Of a DNA stretch of 64,000 nt, positions 1-10,204 are shown in pieces. Origin of the DNA: CAVTLG01 sp963735495 (GTDB lineage: Bacteria; Chloroflexota; Ktedonobacteria; Ktedonobacterales; Ktedonobacteraceae); the NCBI GenBank assembly GCA_963735495.1, contig CAVTLG010000003.1, forward strand, positions 1-64,000, given 5' to 3'. The notes under the pieces were generated by a model, which searched no databases, was not told the origin of the DNA, and saw only the letters and a program-made list of their open reading frames with translations. The stretch's first letter is position 1. Every line of letters begins with the position of its first letter. Position numbers and translations under genes: made by a program.

Positions 1-62
1 AAACCAGGCACGAGACTCGCTAAGCTCTTTACTATCGGTAATCGATATCGGAGTGACAAGAG

Positions 63-462
63 GTGAGCGAGCTGCTGACCAGAATGTTCTTTGGCGGGTT
101 CGTGCGGCTGCACGTCCTGTACCACGCCCTGAGGGAGCCGGTCTTCGGCGTGGAGATGATGGAGGAGCTCGCCCGGCACGGCTATGACGTCGGTCCCGGC
201 ACGCTCTACCCGCTCCTCCACCAACTGGAAGAGGCGGGCTACCTGACGCGTTCAGACCGAGACCGTCGGCGGCAAGCAGCGCAAGTATTACCGGGCCACC
301 GCCGACGGCGCGAAGGCGCTCGAGGATGCGAGGACGAAGCTCCGGGAGCTCGTCAAGGAAGTCCTCAACGACGACCCGCCCACTCCCTCGATCAGGTCGA
401 AGTCCCGCGGCAACGGTCCGGAGAACGACGACCGCGACCCCCGTGGAAAGACACCATCATGA
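63..462 (+). pseudogene. PadR-family transcriptional regulator, frameshifted
   Basis: The GTG start at 63 opens a winged-helix repressor domain of the PadR type: the first 62 residues contain the family pattern GVEMMEELARHGYDVGPGTL followed by YPLLHQLEEAGYL. Near base 255 the frame shifts by one; the next frame continues with QTETVGGKQRKYYRATADG and then a C-terminal helix, ending at a TGA that overlaps the ATG of the next gene (ATGA at 459-462). PadR proteins repress genes for efflux or stress, and this one precedes an RND efflux operon, so it probably regulates it. The frameshift looks like a base-call insertion rather than decay, because both halves are well conserved. Family is clear; functional state is not. 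Confidence 0.8.
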
Positions 463-1010
463 CAGGACGCAACCTCGGGATGCTTGTGATCCTTTCTGTC
501 CTGGCCGCCTGCTCCGCCGGGTGCGGCCAGCAGACGACCGCGGCCGCCCCGCAACCGCCAACCAAGTCTGAGCTCGAGGCCCGGGTGGCGGCGTTGGAGG
601 CGCTCCTCCCCTCCCAGTCCCACATGATGGCCGATGTCGGCGAGCACTTCACGAACCTCTGGTTCGCCGGTCGGGCCGAGAACTGGCCGCTGGCCGATTT
701 CTGCTTGGCCGAAACGAAGTCCCATCTCCACTGGGCGGTCCGCCGAATCCCGGTCCGAAAGGACAATCAGGGGCGAGACATCAACCTCACGAACATCCTC
801 GAAGCTTTCGAGAACAGCCAGCTCGCGCAGCTCAAGCAGGTCATCGATCGCAAGGACAAGACGGGCTTCGAGCGGCTGTACAAGGAGAGCCTCACGGCCT
901 GCTACTCTTGCCACAAGGCGGCGGACAAGCCGTACCTCCGGCCCCAGGTCCCGGCCGGGCCAGGGACGCTCATCCTGAACTTCGACCCGAAGGCCGACTG
1001 GCCTCTCTGA
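459..1010 (+). CDS. Putative haem-c-motif lipoprotein
   Basis: A 183-residue protein. The N-terminus is a lipoprotein signal peptide (hydrophobic run, then LAACSAGC), so it is probably anchored in the periplasm or outer membrane. A helical segment (SELEARVAALEALLP) follows. Near the C-terminus CYSCH is a single CXXCH haem-c attachment motif within a region resembling small cytochromes that begin GEHFTNLWFAGRAENW. It starts inside the TGA of the PadR gene and ends 61 bases before the RND permease, which suggests a shared transcript. A redox role next to an efflux pump is only inferred. The frame appears intact, unlike its neighbours. Confidence 0.65.
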   Translation: MTGRNLGMLVILSVLAACSAGCGQQTTAAAPQPPTKSELEARVAALEALLPSQSHMMADVGEHFTNLWFAGRAENWPLADFCLAETKSHLHWAVRRIPVRKDNQGRDINLTNILEAFENSQLAQLKQVIDRKDKTGFERLYKESLTACYSCHKAADKPYLRPQVPAGPGTLILNFDPKADWPL

Positions 1011-1071
1011 CCATCGACCTCGCTTTCAAGTATGGCCATCCGCTCACGGCGTGCCCCGAGGGTCCGACCCC

Positions 1072-4000
1072 ATGAATCCGATCATCTTCGCCATGCGACG
1101 GCCGCTGACCGTGATGGTCCTGGTCGCCGCCGTTGCGCTCGCGAGCCTCGTGGCCATCGCCCGGATGTCGCTCGACTTCTTTCCCGACCTCAAGCTGCGG
1201 CCCTCGGTGGAGCGAGTCATCGCCGGTCTTCCGTTCCGGATGTCGGTCGACATCTTTCCCAATCTGAACCTCCCCGTCGTCTACGTCTGCCAGCCCTACG
1301 GCGGCATGGACCCGGCTCAGATGGAGGGGCTCCTCACCAACTATTACGAGTACCACTTCCTCTACATCAACGGGATCCATCACGTCGAGAGCCGAAACGT
1401 TCAGGGCATGGCGGTGATGAAGCTCTACTTCCACCCCGGCACGAACATGGCGCAGGCGATGGCCGAGACGATCGGCTACGTCACCCGCTCGCGCGCCTTC
1501 ATGCCGCCGGGCACCGTCTCGCCGTTCATCACCCGGTTCGACGCCGGCAGCGTCCCGGTCGGCTATCCTCGTGCTCTCAAGCGAGACGAAATCGATCGGC
1601 GAGATCCAGGACCAGGCGCTTTTCAAGGTCCGCCCGATGTTCGCGAGCCTCCCGGGCGTCTCCGCGCCGCCGCCCTTCGGCGGCAATCAGCGCACCGTGG
1701 TCGTACGCATCGACCCGGACCGGCTCCGCGCCTATCAGATGTCACCCGACGAGGTGATCGCCGCCCTGAACTCCGGAAACACCATCAGCCCCTCGGGCAA
1801 CGTCCGGATCGGCAAGATGATGCCCATCGTCCCGATCAACGCCCTGGTCCGCCAGGTCCAGGAGCTGGGGACGATCCCGATTCGACCCGGCCAGGACCCG
1901 ACCGTCTACCTCCGCGACGTGGCGACGATCCTCGACGCGAGCGACATCCCGACGGGCTACGCGCTGGTGAACGGCCGGCGCGCCGTTTACATCCTCGTGA
2001 CCAAGCGGGCCGACGCCTCCACGCTCTCGGTCGTCAACAACGTCAAGAAGGCTGTGCCAAGCATGCAGGCGGTCCTCCCCGACGACATCAAGGTCGGCTT
2101 CGAGTTCGACCAGTCACCCACCGTGACCCGCGCGATGTGGAGCGTCGCGGCCGAGGGCCTGATGGGGGCGGTCCTCACCGGGCTCATGGTCCTCTTGTTC
2201 CTGCGCGACTGGCGAAGCGTCATCGTCGTCGTCCTGAACATCCCGTTCGCCCTCTGCGGCGCACTCATGGCGCTCTGGGCTACCGGGCAGACGATCAACA
2301 TCATGACCCTCGGGCGGTCTCGCACTTGCCATCGGCATCCTGGTCGACGAGTCCACGGTCGAAGTCGAGAACATCCACCACCAGATGGAGGGGACGTCCT
2401 CGGTCGCTCGCGCCGTGCGGCGTGGCAACCAGCAGACGGCGATCCCGCGGCTCCTCGCGATGCTCTGCGTGCTGGCGGTCTTCATCCCGTCGTTCTTCAT
2501 GCAGGGGGCGGCCCAGGCGCTGTTCGTCCCGCTCTCGCTCGCCGTCGGCTTCGCGATGGTGGCCTCGTACTTGCTGTCCAGCACGTTCGTGCCGGTCCTC
2601 TCCACCTGGCTGCTGCGCCACCATCACCACCGCCCAGCCGCGCGGGAAGCACAGTCGCACGCCGTTCGAGCGCGGCCGGGACGCCTACGGCCGGGCCATG
2701 GGCGGTCGTCGTCCGCTGGCGCTGGCTCGTCGTCCCGGCCTACCTCGCCGTGACCCTCGGCGTGATCGTCGTCGTCGGCCGCTCGCTCGGGCTCGAGATC
2801 TTCCCCAAGGTCGACGCCGGGCGGTTCCAGCTCCGCATGCGGGCCCCGACGGCACGCGGTACGAGGAGACCGAGAAGCTGGCCATCGCAGGCGCTGGAGA
2901 CGATCGAGAAGGAGGTCGGCCGCGACAAGGTCGCGATCACGATCGGCTACGTCGGGCTGATCCCGTCGAGCTACCCGATCAACGCGATCTACCAGTGGAC
3001 CGGCGGGCCCGAGGAGGCGATCCTCCGCGTGGCTCTGAAGGAGGGCGCGAAGGTCGACATCGAGCGGCTCAAGGAGCAGCTCCGACGAGAGCTCGCGAAG
3101 CAGATGCCGGACGTACGGCTCTCGTTCGAGCCGGCCGACATCGTCAGCGAGGTGATGAGCTTCGGCTCGCCGACGCCGGTCGAGGTCGCCGTCACCGGCC
3201 CGAGCCTCGCCGACGACCGCGCCTTCGCCGAGAAAGCTCCGAGCCGAGCTCGCCGGGATCCCGTCGCTCCGCGACCTCCAGTACGGCCAGTCGCTCGACT
3301 ACCCGACCATCAGCATCGACGTGGACCGCGAGCGCGCCGGGCTCAGCGGCGTGACGGCCGCAGGACGTGGCCCGCTCGGTGGTCGCCGCCACGTCGTCCA
3401 GCCGCTTCGTCGTGCCGAACTACTGGCCCGACCCGAAGACCGGCATCGGCTACCAGGTGCAGGTCGAGATCCCCTACCAGATGCATGGACTCGCTCGAGA
3501 GCGTCGAGACCGTGCCGATCCAGAAGCCCGGCCTGGACCGGCAGCTCCTGCTCCGCGACGTGGCCCAGGTGCGCCCGGGCACGATGCCGGGCGAGTACGA
3601 CCGCTACAACATGAAGCGCACGGTGAGCCTGACGGCCAACATCGCCGGCGAGGACCTGGGAAGGGTCGCCGAGCCAGGTCGAGCGGGCGATCGAACGGGC
3701 GGGCACGCCGCCCAAGGGCGCGACCGTCGACGTGCGCGGCCAGATCCGGCCCATGGAGGAGATCCTGAGCGGCCTGGGCATCGGCCTGGGGATGTCCATC
3801 GTCGTCATCCTGCTGCTCGCTGACGGCGAACTTCCAGTCGGTCAGGCTCGCCCTGGTCGTCGTCTCGACGACGCCCGCGGTGGTCGCCGGCGTGGTCCTG
3901 ATGCTCTGGCTCACCGGCACGACGGTCAACCTCCAGTCGTTCATGGGCGCGATCATGGCCATCGGCGTGGCGGTGGCCAACGCGATCCTGCTGGTCACCT

Positions 4001-4401
4001 TCGCCGAGGGGCATCGCCGCGAGGAGGGGGCCCGAGCGGACACGGCCGCCGTCGAAGGCGCGCTGGGCCGGCTGCGGCCGATCCTCATGACCAGCTGCGC
4101 CATGACCGCCGGCATGGTGCCGATGGCCCTGGGCCTGAGCGAGGGCGGCGAGCAGACGGCCCCGCTGGGCCGGGCGGTCATCGGCGGCCTGGTCGCCGCG
4201 ACCATCGCGACGCTGACCGTGCTGCCGACCGTCTTCGCGCTGGTGCAGGGCTGGGCCGGCCGCGAGTCGGCCTCGCTCGATCCCGACGACCCCGCGAGCC
4301 CGCACTATCACGAGGAGGAGAACGACGCAGCGCCGAGCCGAGCCCGCCCGTCGGCAACGGCGAGCCGCTCGCCCTCGAGGCCACAGGCTCATCCGAAGTG
4401 A
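1072..4401 (+). pseudogene. RND-family efflux permease with many frameshifts
   Basis: Conserved pieces of an AcrB/CzcA-type inner-membrane proton-driven efflux permease run in order through all three frames: N-terminal membrane helix and porter start (MNPIIFAMRRPLTVMVL, then FPNLNLPVVYVCQPYGGM), porter domain (from 1571), TM block with GILVDESTVEVENI (around 2330), second half (from about 2700), and the last TM block ending at 4401. I count at least ten frame changes, including near 1567, 2311, 2700, 2850, 2885, 3235, 3362, 3484, 3662 and 3828. Most can be explained by one extra base. For example, GAGAAAGCTC at 3230 reads as E-K-L if one A is removed. No nonsense changes accumulate between them, which favours sequencing error over an old pseudogene. 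Near residue 40 there is also a duplicated-looking stretch (RMSLDFFPDL, then RMSVDIFPNL). Confidence 0.85.
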
Positions 4402-4461
4402 CGGACCCGAGGCACCGGCCAGACCACGACCCGAGAGCCTGACCTCCCAGAAAGCGACGCC

Positions 4462-5828
4462 ATGCCTCGCGCCAATCGCTTTCGCAGTGCCTCGTTCTCG
4501 CGCGCCGGCACTGTCCTCGCGGCGATCATCGCCGGCTGCGAGCGGCCGCTCCGAGGGCAAGGCAGCCCACGGGCTCGCTCCGCCGCACCGGTTGCCGCGT
4601 GGAGATCGTCCACCCCGAGCGGCAGACCGTCCGCCGCAGCGTCGGCGAGCCGGGCCAGCTCCAGGCGTTCGAGACCACGGCGATCCACGCCCGGATCCCG
4701 GGCTACGTCGAAGAGCTGGACCGTCAACATCGGCGCATACGGTCAAGAAGGGCCAGGTGCTCGCCGAGCTTTCGGTCCCCGAGCTGCGAGGCGGAGCTCA
4801 GGCAGAAGCAGGCCGCGGTCGAGCAGGCGATCGCCAAGCACAAGCAGGCCGGGGCCGCGGTCGAAGGTGGCCGAGGCCAACGTCGCCGGCGCCCAGGCGA
4901 AGCTCGTCGAGGTCCGGGCCGGCATCGCTCGGGCCGAGGCCGACCTCGCCCGCTGGCAGGTCGAGTTCAAGCGCGTCGAGCAATTGTTTCGCGAGCGGGC
5001 GCAGACCGGCAGCCTCGCTCGACGAGACCCGGAACAAGCTCCGCTCGGCGGAGGCGGCCGCGAGGAGGTCGCAGGCCCAGGTCAAGACGGCCGAGGTGGG
5101 CTTGATCCAGGCCAGGCCGCGCTCGACCAGTGCCCACTCCGACGTCGACGCCGCGGCCGCCGCCATCGACGTCGCCAAGGCAGGACGCCGGCCGCGTCGA
5201 GGCGCTGCTCGGCTACACCAGGATCGAGGCCCCCTTCGACGGCATCGTCACCCGAGCGGAACGTCGACACCGGCCACCTGACCCAACCCGGCGCCGACGG
5301 GCGAGCCGCTCTTCGTCGTGGCCCGGTCCGACGTCGTGACCATCACGGTCGACGTCCCCGAGGCGTTCGCCCCGAGGTCAATCCGGGCGACCGGGCCGAG
5401 GTCAAGCTCCAGGCGATGAAGGGCCGGACCGTCGAGGGGAAGGTCTCCGGATCTCCTGGGCACTCGACCCGAAGACGCGAACGATCCGCGCCGAGATCGA
5501 CATCCCGAATCCGGGCGGCCGGCTCGCTGCCCGGGCCTCTACGCCTACGCCACCGTCGTCGTCGAGGAGCACCCCGACGTCCTGACCGTCCCGACGACGG
5601 CGGTCGTGAAGGAAAAGGACAAGAGCTACTGCGTCGCGATCGTCGGCGGCAAGGCCGTGCGCCGGCGCGATCGAGCTGGGCCTGAACGACGGCACGCGGA
5701 CGGAGGTCGTCTCGGGCCTGGAAGGCGGGGAGGCGGTGGTGAAGGCCAACGCCGCCTCGCTTGCCGAAGAGCAGCCCGTCGAAGTGGTCGATCCTGCAAC
5801 TCCTCCCCCTTCGGGCACGAAACCTTGA
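4462..5828 (+). pseudogene. RND periplasmic adaptor (HlyD/AcrA type), frameshifted
   Basis: Starts with a lipoprotein-like leader (LAAIIAGCERP), then a biotinyl-lipoyl-like half (VRRSVGEPGQLQAFETTAI), a long coiled coil (ELRQKQAAVEQAIAKHKQAG, then LARWQVEFKRVEQLF), the second lipoyl half (YTRIEAPFDGIVT), the beta-barrel (GDRAEVKLQAMKGRTVEGKV) and the membrane-proximal domain ending VEVVDPATPPPSGTKP. The pieces lie in different frames, with shifts about every 50-80 bases between 4,720 and 5,660, mostly single extra bases and a few apparent deletions (5372, 5452). It would bridge the permease just upstream to an outer-membrane channel; no channel gene is present. Same operon as the permease, 60 bases downstream. 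Confidence 0.85.
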
Positions 5829-6185
5829 TGGCTGTGCGGATTCTCCGAGGCGGTAGAGTCGATGGAAACCCGGATGGGGATCGACGTCGCCGCAGTCAGC
5901 CCCTTGGGGGTGACGCTCCGCTCCGGCGAGCAGATCCCCGCGGCCACCGTGGTCTGGTGCGCAGGCATGCGAGCCAACCCGCTGACGCGGCTCTTCCCGG
6001 TCGAGCCCGACCGCTTCGGCCGGATCCCGGTCGATGCGTTCATGCGGGTCAAGGGGGTGGCCAACGTGTTCGCGGCCGGCGACGCGGCCTGGTCGATGAT
6101 GGACGACCTGCACGCGTCGGTCATGTCCTGTCAGCACGGTCGGCCCATGGGCCGAATCGTCGGGCACAACTCTATCCGCCCTTGA
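5829..6185 (+). pseudogene. Fragment of an FAD/NAD(P)-dependent oxidoreductase (NDH-2-like)
   Basis: An open stretch with the C-terminal half of a type II NADH dehydrogenase-like flavoprotein: GVTLRSGEQIPAATVVWCAG followed by DRFGRIPVDAFMRVKG and the FAD-binding VFAAGDAA. It has no N-terminal Rossmann domain, because it begins immediately after the adaptor stop codon, and it stops early after IVGHN. The family is normally about 400 residues; about 115 remain. Truncated on both sides, so almost certainly non-functional, or joined incorrectly to the efflux operon. Confidence 0.7.
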
Positions 6186-6888
6186 CGCGCGATCGGCAGA
6201 TCCTCGACGCGGCGGCGTCCGCGGTCCAGCCGCCTCCCGAGATCCATCATGAGTCTTAAGTGGTCCCTGTTCACTATTAACGGTGGGGTTGCGATGCCAG
6301 TCGAGCCCTGGACCTATCGGCCTGAAAGGCCGCTGGAATCCAGCCCAGGGTGAACTCCTGCGGCCCGTTGGGCCGAAGACAGGGAAGGCTCGCCCAACCG
6401 TGCACTTTCGTTGTCGCTGACTTGGGGGTCTGGGCGAGGCGACTCGGAATTACTCCTGGGGCTCAAAAGCGCGTAGATCCCCTCGTCACAGGTGCGTGGC
6501 CCGTGGGCTCTCTCATAATCCAGCGCCGGAAACCCGGCCACCGCCATCCATGTCCGAGGAGAACGAATCCTTCAACCACGGAACACTCGGAAAACCACGG
6601 AAGCAATCAAATGCTACAATACCCTCCGTTCGATTTTCGCGTTCGGGAAACCGCCGAAGTTGACCAGCAGCCTTCTTTTCACCATGGTTGGCTCGGCTCA
6701 AAGCCTATCTGAGAAAACGGCTCCTGGAAGTCGATGCCCGTCGCCCGATTAGCTTCCAAGATCGCCGCACTTGTACCGACGAGTCCTCCGCAAGCGCACC
6801 CTCGTCCAGTTCGGTGTCCTTCCGTGCTTTCGGTGGTTAAAGTCTTTGCCTCAGGGCGTTTACACCTCGTGTGCCCGTGTTCGAGCCA
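6186..6888. other. Gene-free stretch with dispersed-repeat sequence
   Basis: No convincing gene. It contains GGCCTGAAAGGCC-type sequence near 6318 and two copies of a CCACGGAA-rich motif in opposite orientation: CAACCACGGAACACTCGGAA at about 6573 (+) and a related CCACCGAAAGCACGGAAGG on the minus strand at about 6805-6838. The pair flanks about 200 bases. The short open frames here look like noise. Confidence 0.5.
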
Positions 6889-6914
6889 AGAATGCAATGC
6901 ATGTCCTTTCTTCC
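6889..6914 (-). repeat. 26-base repeat, copy 1, at a gene break
   Basis: A 26-base sequence (minus strand starts GGAAGAAAGGACATGC) that is identical to 11535-11560. In both places it lies where a minus-strand gene loses its homology: here the ECF sigma factor, there the DUF1583 gene. It may be the end of an unrecognised mobile element or a recombination joint. Confidence 0.8.
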
Positions 6915-6917
6915 ACT

Positions 6918-7094
6918 ACAAACGCCCCAGACGAGCGGCCCGTATCGCTCGATGATCGTTTCGAAGGTCGAGTTCTCACGCCGTTCCAGGAACCGATCCA
7001 GCAATTGCCCGTCCGAGAGCATCCCGACGGTGCCCTCGTTGAAGAGCGTGCCAAGCTCTCGAATCGCCGCATGCATGTCGATGCTCTTCACCAT
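6918..7094 (-). pseudogene. Planctomycete ECF sigma factor, 5' fragment
   Basis: From an ATG at 7094 on the minus strand the protein reads MVKSIDMHAAIRELGTLFNE, then SDGQLLDRFLERRE and FETIIERYGPLVWGVC. This is the start of the large planctomycete group of RNA polymerase ECF sigma factors (region 2 begins here). Homology stops at the Cys codon near 6918, exactly at the 26-base repeat; region 2.4 and region 4 are missing. Upstream open sequence to 7349 is not part of the gene. Truncated, so not functional. Confidence 0.75.
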
Positions 7095-7809
7095 GCCGCC
7101 CCTTCGACTGTGACGGGCCTCTACCCGTCTATTACCCGGTCGAGCCCTGACTGATACACTTTTCTCGGGATCCTCCTCGAAAAACAGAGGCCACCGCGCT
7201 GGGACTCTCCATGCAATACCAATGTGACCCGGTCCCCGGCCGAGAAGCGCAATCACTCGTGGCGGAAGCACTCGATCCGACCTTGTTCGGAGGCGACGAT
7301 CTTGTCGCGGGTGAGGCGATAGTGGAAGGGCACCGAGTAAGAAAAGCACCCAAGCGATTCTTCTCTTGCAGGACGCGCGTCGGTATGATCGACTGAATTG
7401 CCCTCGGTCGAGTCGGACCGACGGCGCAACGCGGTCTCGCGGTTCATAGGCCAGGGTGAAGACCCCAACAGAGAAGGGATTCTGTTCGCCAGTTCAGCGG
7501 TGCGCGATCTGCGCAGGAAAGTGCTCTCCCGCCCTGCTCGCCAGGAAGACGAACCGGTGTCCGAGCGACCCTTTGTTCGTGAAGATGACCCCTTCCGGCG
7601 TCAGGCCCACTCCTTTACGCCAGCGGCCGCGCCCCCCTGGTCGTGAACCGTGACGGGAACCTGTACTACGGGAACGGGTATCCCGAGGGCGACGACCAGG
7701 ACCCTGGAGGTCATACCGTGACCCGGATGTCGAGGTTCCGGCCACAGCGCGAAGGGCCGAAAAGCTTGACACCCCTGCCGTCCGATCTCGGTCCCTTACT
7801 CGATAGCTT
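7095..7809. other. No recognised gene
   Basis: Several short open frames occur on both strands (for example minus-strand 7494-7772 with PEGVIFTNKGSLGHRFVFLA, and minus-strand 7253-7468 with VPFHYRLTRDKIVASEQGRI). These two pieces read like fragments of real protein in different frames and could be one frameshifted minus-strand gene, but I do not recognise a family. It also holds the upstream region of the sigma-factor fragment. Confidence 0.35.
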
Positions 7810-8343
7810 TCACAATTTCATATCATCCCCCGGAACGCCCAGGATCCGGTGCATGTGCTTCCCCAGGCGGATCACCTCCGGCGGCAGCCCGCAGAGCGGC
7901 CGGATGAACTCGGAGAGGTAGGAAATCTGCCCACACGTATCGAACAGATGAATGTCGTAGCAAGAACCCCCCTCGGAACCGAGCTTGGTGAATGTCCGGA
8001 TCCGGCTTAGCTCCTTCTTCGGGATTGTGACCCGGCGGTTGTACCGGCCGCCGAGGTGGAGATCCAGTTGTCCCGCGCACATGACCACCGTCAGGCTCAC
8101 GACCAGGGTGCCCCTGAACAGGCCGCAGAGCACCACGGAGGACACGCCGAAGAGGACGGCACATCCGAAGAGGGTCCTCAGAAGCTCGGGTAGGCCCCCT
8201 GGCAGACGACCCCTCGAGAAATCGAAGACCATGAAGTAGACATAACCGACTAGGAGCCAGAGGAACGGGCCGACCGGCCAGCACAGGACCAGGAAGGGGA
8301 TCAAGGCGAAGTACTTGTGCCCGGGTCCCGCGAGCGGGAGCAC
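7810..8343 (-). CDS. Hypothetical membrane protein
   Basis: A 177-residue protein with hydrophobic segments near residues 10-40 (FALIPFLVLCWPVGPFLWLL) and 55-90, followed by a soluble C-terminal part (IPKKELSRIRTF, later LCGLPPEVIRLGKHMHRIL). It overlaps the end of the upstream 8301-9734 gene by 43 bases in another frame, so the two are probably translated from one message; the true start may lie a little upstream. I do not recognise the family. Confidence 0.5.
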   Translation of the reverse strand: MLPLAGPGHKYFALIPFLVLCWPVGPFLWLLVGYVYFMVFDFSRGRLPGGLPELLRTLFGCAVLFGVSSVVLCGLFRGTLVVSLTVVMCAGQLDLHLGGRYNRRVTIPKKELSRIRTFTKLGSEGGSCYDIHLFDTCGQISYLSEFIRPLCGLPPEVIRLGKHMHRILGVPGDDMKL

Positions 8344-9734
8344 GACCCGGACCCGATCGCCGAGGTCCGTGACTTCGTAAGGGTCGTGGAAGAAGCAGGC
8401 GGAAAGGGGTCGACGGAGGAAGGATGGGCGCGGATCGCGAAATCCTCCTCATCGGCCTTCAATGGGTCGTCCAGGCGATCGCCCTCGAGGGAATCGTCCG
8501 GAGCGATCGGCCCCATCGCCCCCTTCTCCTTCATCGACGGCGGGTCGGTGGGCCACCACGAGGCACCGAAGTCGTCCGGAGGTTCGGGCTTCGGGGCGGG
8601 CACGAATCGGGACTCCATCCGGCCCTTCACGGTCGCGGGATCCGACGGACCGACCAGCGTGGGGGCCTTCTGCGCCGTGTCCAGGGCGTGTCGTCCGCGA
8701 CGCGTCAGCTGCGGAAGGGGCGGAACACGGCCAAAAGCAATTCCAAATCCAATCAGATTGATTACAAACAAAACAAAAGCCGTGCCCCCTGACCGAGCCC
8801 AGGCCGATCCGGGTTGGCTTGCCATCATGAAGTCGAACAGGGCGATCAAGGTGGGTGCGCCCCAGACCGAGAGGAGGATGGTCCTCAACGTGGTGTCGCG
8901 CGACTCCGACACGAGCAACCCCTGGTAGCGCAACCGCCGTTGAATCGCCCGCAAGAAAGGCTCCTCGAGCCGGTACACTTCCAGCGGCGTGCCGTTCGCC
9001 CAGGGAAGCGTCGCAAGGAGGGTTCGCTCCAAGTCATCGGCGTCGTCGGGCAGGCCGTCGCGGATCAGGAGCGCGAACGTCCCCGGCGGTCGGTAGACCA
9101 CGCCCTCGGCGAGCCACGAGGCCACCACGACGCCGATCAGGCTCTCACCGGCCAGGACCTTGAGTTCCCGGGGACTCAGCCCGTAGTCGCCACCAGGGAC
9201 GAGGTCGGCCTGGACCAACCATCGACGGCCCCAGATGGTCAGGCCGCAAGCCAGGACGACCGAGGCCGTATACAAGGGCCACGTCCGAACGAATTCGAAC
9301 ACGGGAGAGGCAACGGCGGGGGCGGAGGCGAAAGCAGGAGCAACGGCGGGGACCGGCGTCACCACTGGAGATTCGACCCGAGGCACGTCCTCCGGCCGCG
9401 GATCGACGGTCGAATGGACGAGGAACACCAGGGCGAATGGGGCGGAGATGAGGATGCCTGCCGCGAGGCCGACGCCGATCAGACCGGGCGAGTTCAAACC
9501 GGTCAACCAACCCAGGAGCGAGGCCCGCCCCTGCCCCGCCGGGGATGTCGACGCGGCGGGTCCCGGCGCCCGTGGCGGGTTCTTGGGGGGCTTCCTCGAC
9601 GGCGCCTTCGGGCCCCGGACCATCTTGGGCTGCGCCGCGTCGGGCGACTCCCGGTTGATCGGTCCCGGTCGAACGTGCGACCCCGGAATCGGCGGATATG
9701 CGTCGAGTTCCCGATCGTAAAGGGGATTATCCAT
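8301..9734 (-). CDS. Multi-TM protein, possibly TIGR04222-like
   Basis: A 477-residue protein: a proline- and charge-rich N-terminal 70 residues, TM helix near 85-105 (GLIGVGLAAGILISAPFALV), an alanine/proline linker, a second TM near 155-170, then a soluble part beginning LSPRELKVLAGES, two more TMs near 300-345, and an acidic, probably disordered tail. The middle (LERTLLATLPWANG, then LTRRGRHAL after the last TM) resembles TIGR04222-type membrane proteins, a tentative match. The last 14 codons overlap the 7810-8343 gene. Role unknown. Confidence 0.5.
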   Translation of the reverse strand: MDNPLYDRELDAYPPIPGSHVRPGPINRESPDAAQPKMVRGPKAPSRKPPKNPPRAPGPAASTSPAGQGRASLLGWLTGLNSPGLIGVGLAAGILISAPFALVFLVHSTVDPRPEDVPRVESPVVTPVPAVAPAFASAPAVASPVFEFVRTWPLYTASVVLACGLTIWGRRWLVQADLVPGGDYGLSPRELKVLAGESLIGVVVASWLAEGVVYRPPGTFALLIRDGLPDDADDLERTLLATLPWANGTPLEVYRLEEPFLRAIQRRLRYQGLLVSESRDTTLRTILLSVWGAPTLIALFDFMMASQPGSAWARSGGTAFVLFVINLIGFGIAFGRVPPLPQLTRRGRHALDTAQKAPTLVGPSDPATVKGRMESRFVPAPKPEPPDDFGASWWPTDPPSMKEKGAMGPIAPDDSLEGDRLDDPLKADEEDFAIRAHPSSVDPFPPASSTTLTKSRTSAIGSGSCSRSRDPGTSTSP

Positions 9735-9791
9735 GGCGCGAGTGCTCCCCGACGAGATGATCAGGGACGGGAAGTCGAGCGGATTTGCACT

Positions 9792-9838
9792 ATTCAGATT
9801 CGTGATACTAAGTCGAATTCAGTATCGGGAATCTGAAT
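9792..9838. promoter_or_regulatory. 18-bp imperfect palindrome upstream of a divergent region
   Basis: Arms 9792-9809 (ATTCAGATTCGTGATACT) and 9821-9838 match as an inverted repeat with two mismatches around an 11-base spacer. It lies 58-104 bases upstream of the minus-strand gene starting at 9734. No poly-T tract follows, so it looks more like an operator than a terminator. Confidence 0.5.
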
Positions 9839-10204
9839 GACATTCAGCTTATCTCGAGGGACGATCTTGTCAACGGTGCAGTCCCCCCGAGGTTCCGGCT
9901 CGCCGGGGAATGACTCGCCTTGAAGGGCCGCCCCGCCTGGCCCCGGGGGTTTCCTCGCCGTTCGGGATCGGCGAGGATTTCGCCCCCGGTGGATGCGAGA
10001 TCGCGGCTTGGGGTTTTTTGCATGTCCCCAATAGCGTTCGGCCCACCGATTGCTCTTGGGGGCCGCGCCGGTAACCATATCCTTCCAGACTACGCCGACG
10101 CGCCGCCTGGGCTCCCCGGTCGGGCTTCTCATCAGCGTCAAGGCATCCCGATCGCCATCACCGCGCAGCGACGAACGCCGCGGGCTCGGCATCGAGCCGC
10201 GAAC
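9839..10204. other. No recognised gene
   Basis: GC-rich sequence between the palindrome and the transposase. The open frames here lack recognisable domains. The downstream end of the IS4-type element should lie in or near this stretch, but I could not find a terminal inverted repeat matching the other side. Confidence 0.4.

Noticed and set aside
288..914. Long minus-strand open frame of 208 codons
   Set aside because: It lies opposite the PadR and lipoprotein genes, which have clear family motifs; a GC-rich genome gives long antisense frames by chance.
8814..9836. 340-codon plus-strand frame
   Set aside because: It is antisense to the 477-residue membrane protein and has the arginine-rich composition of a shadow frame.
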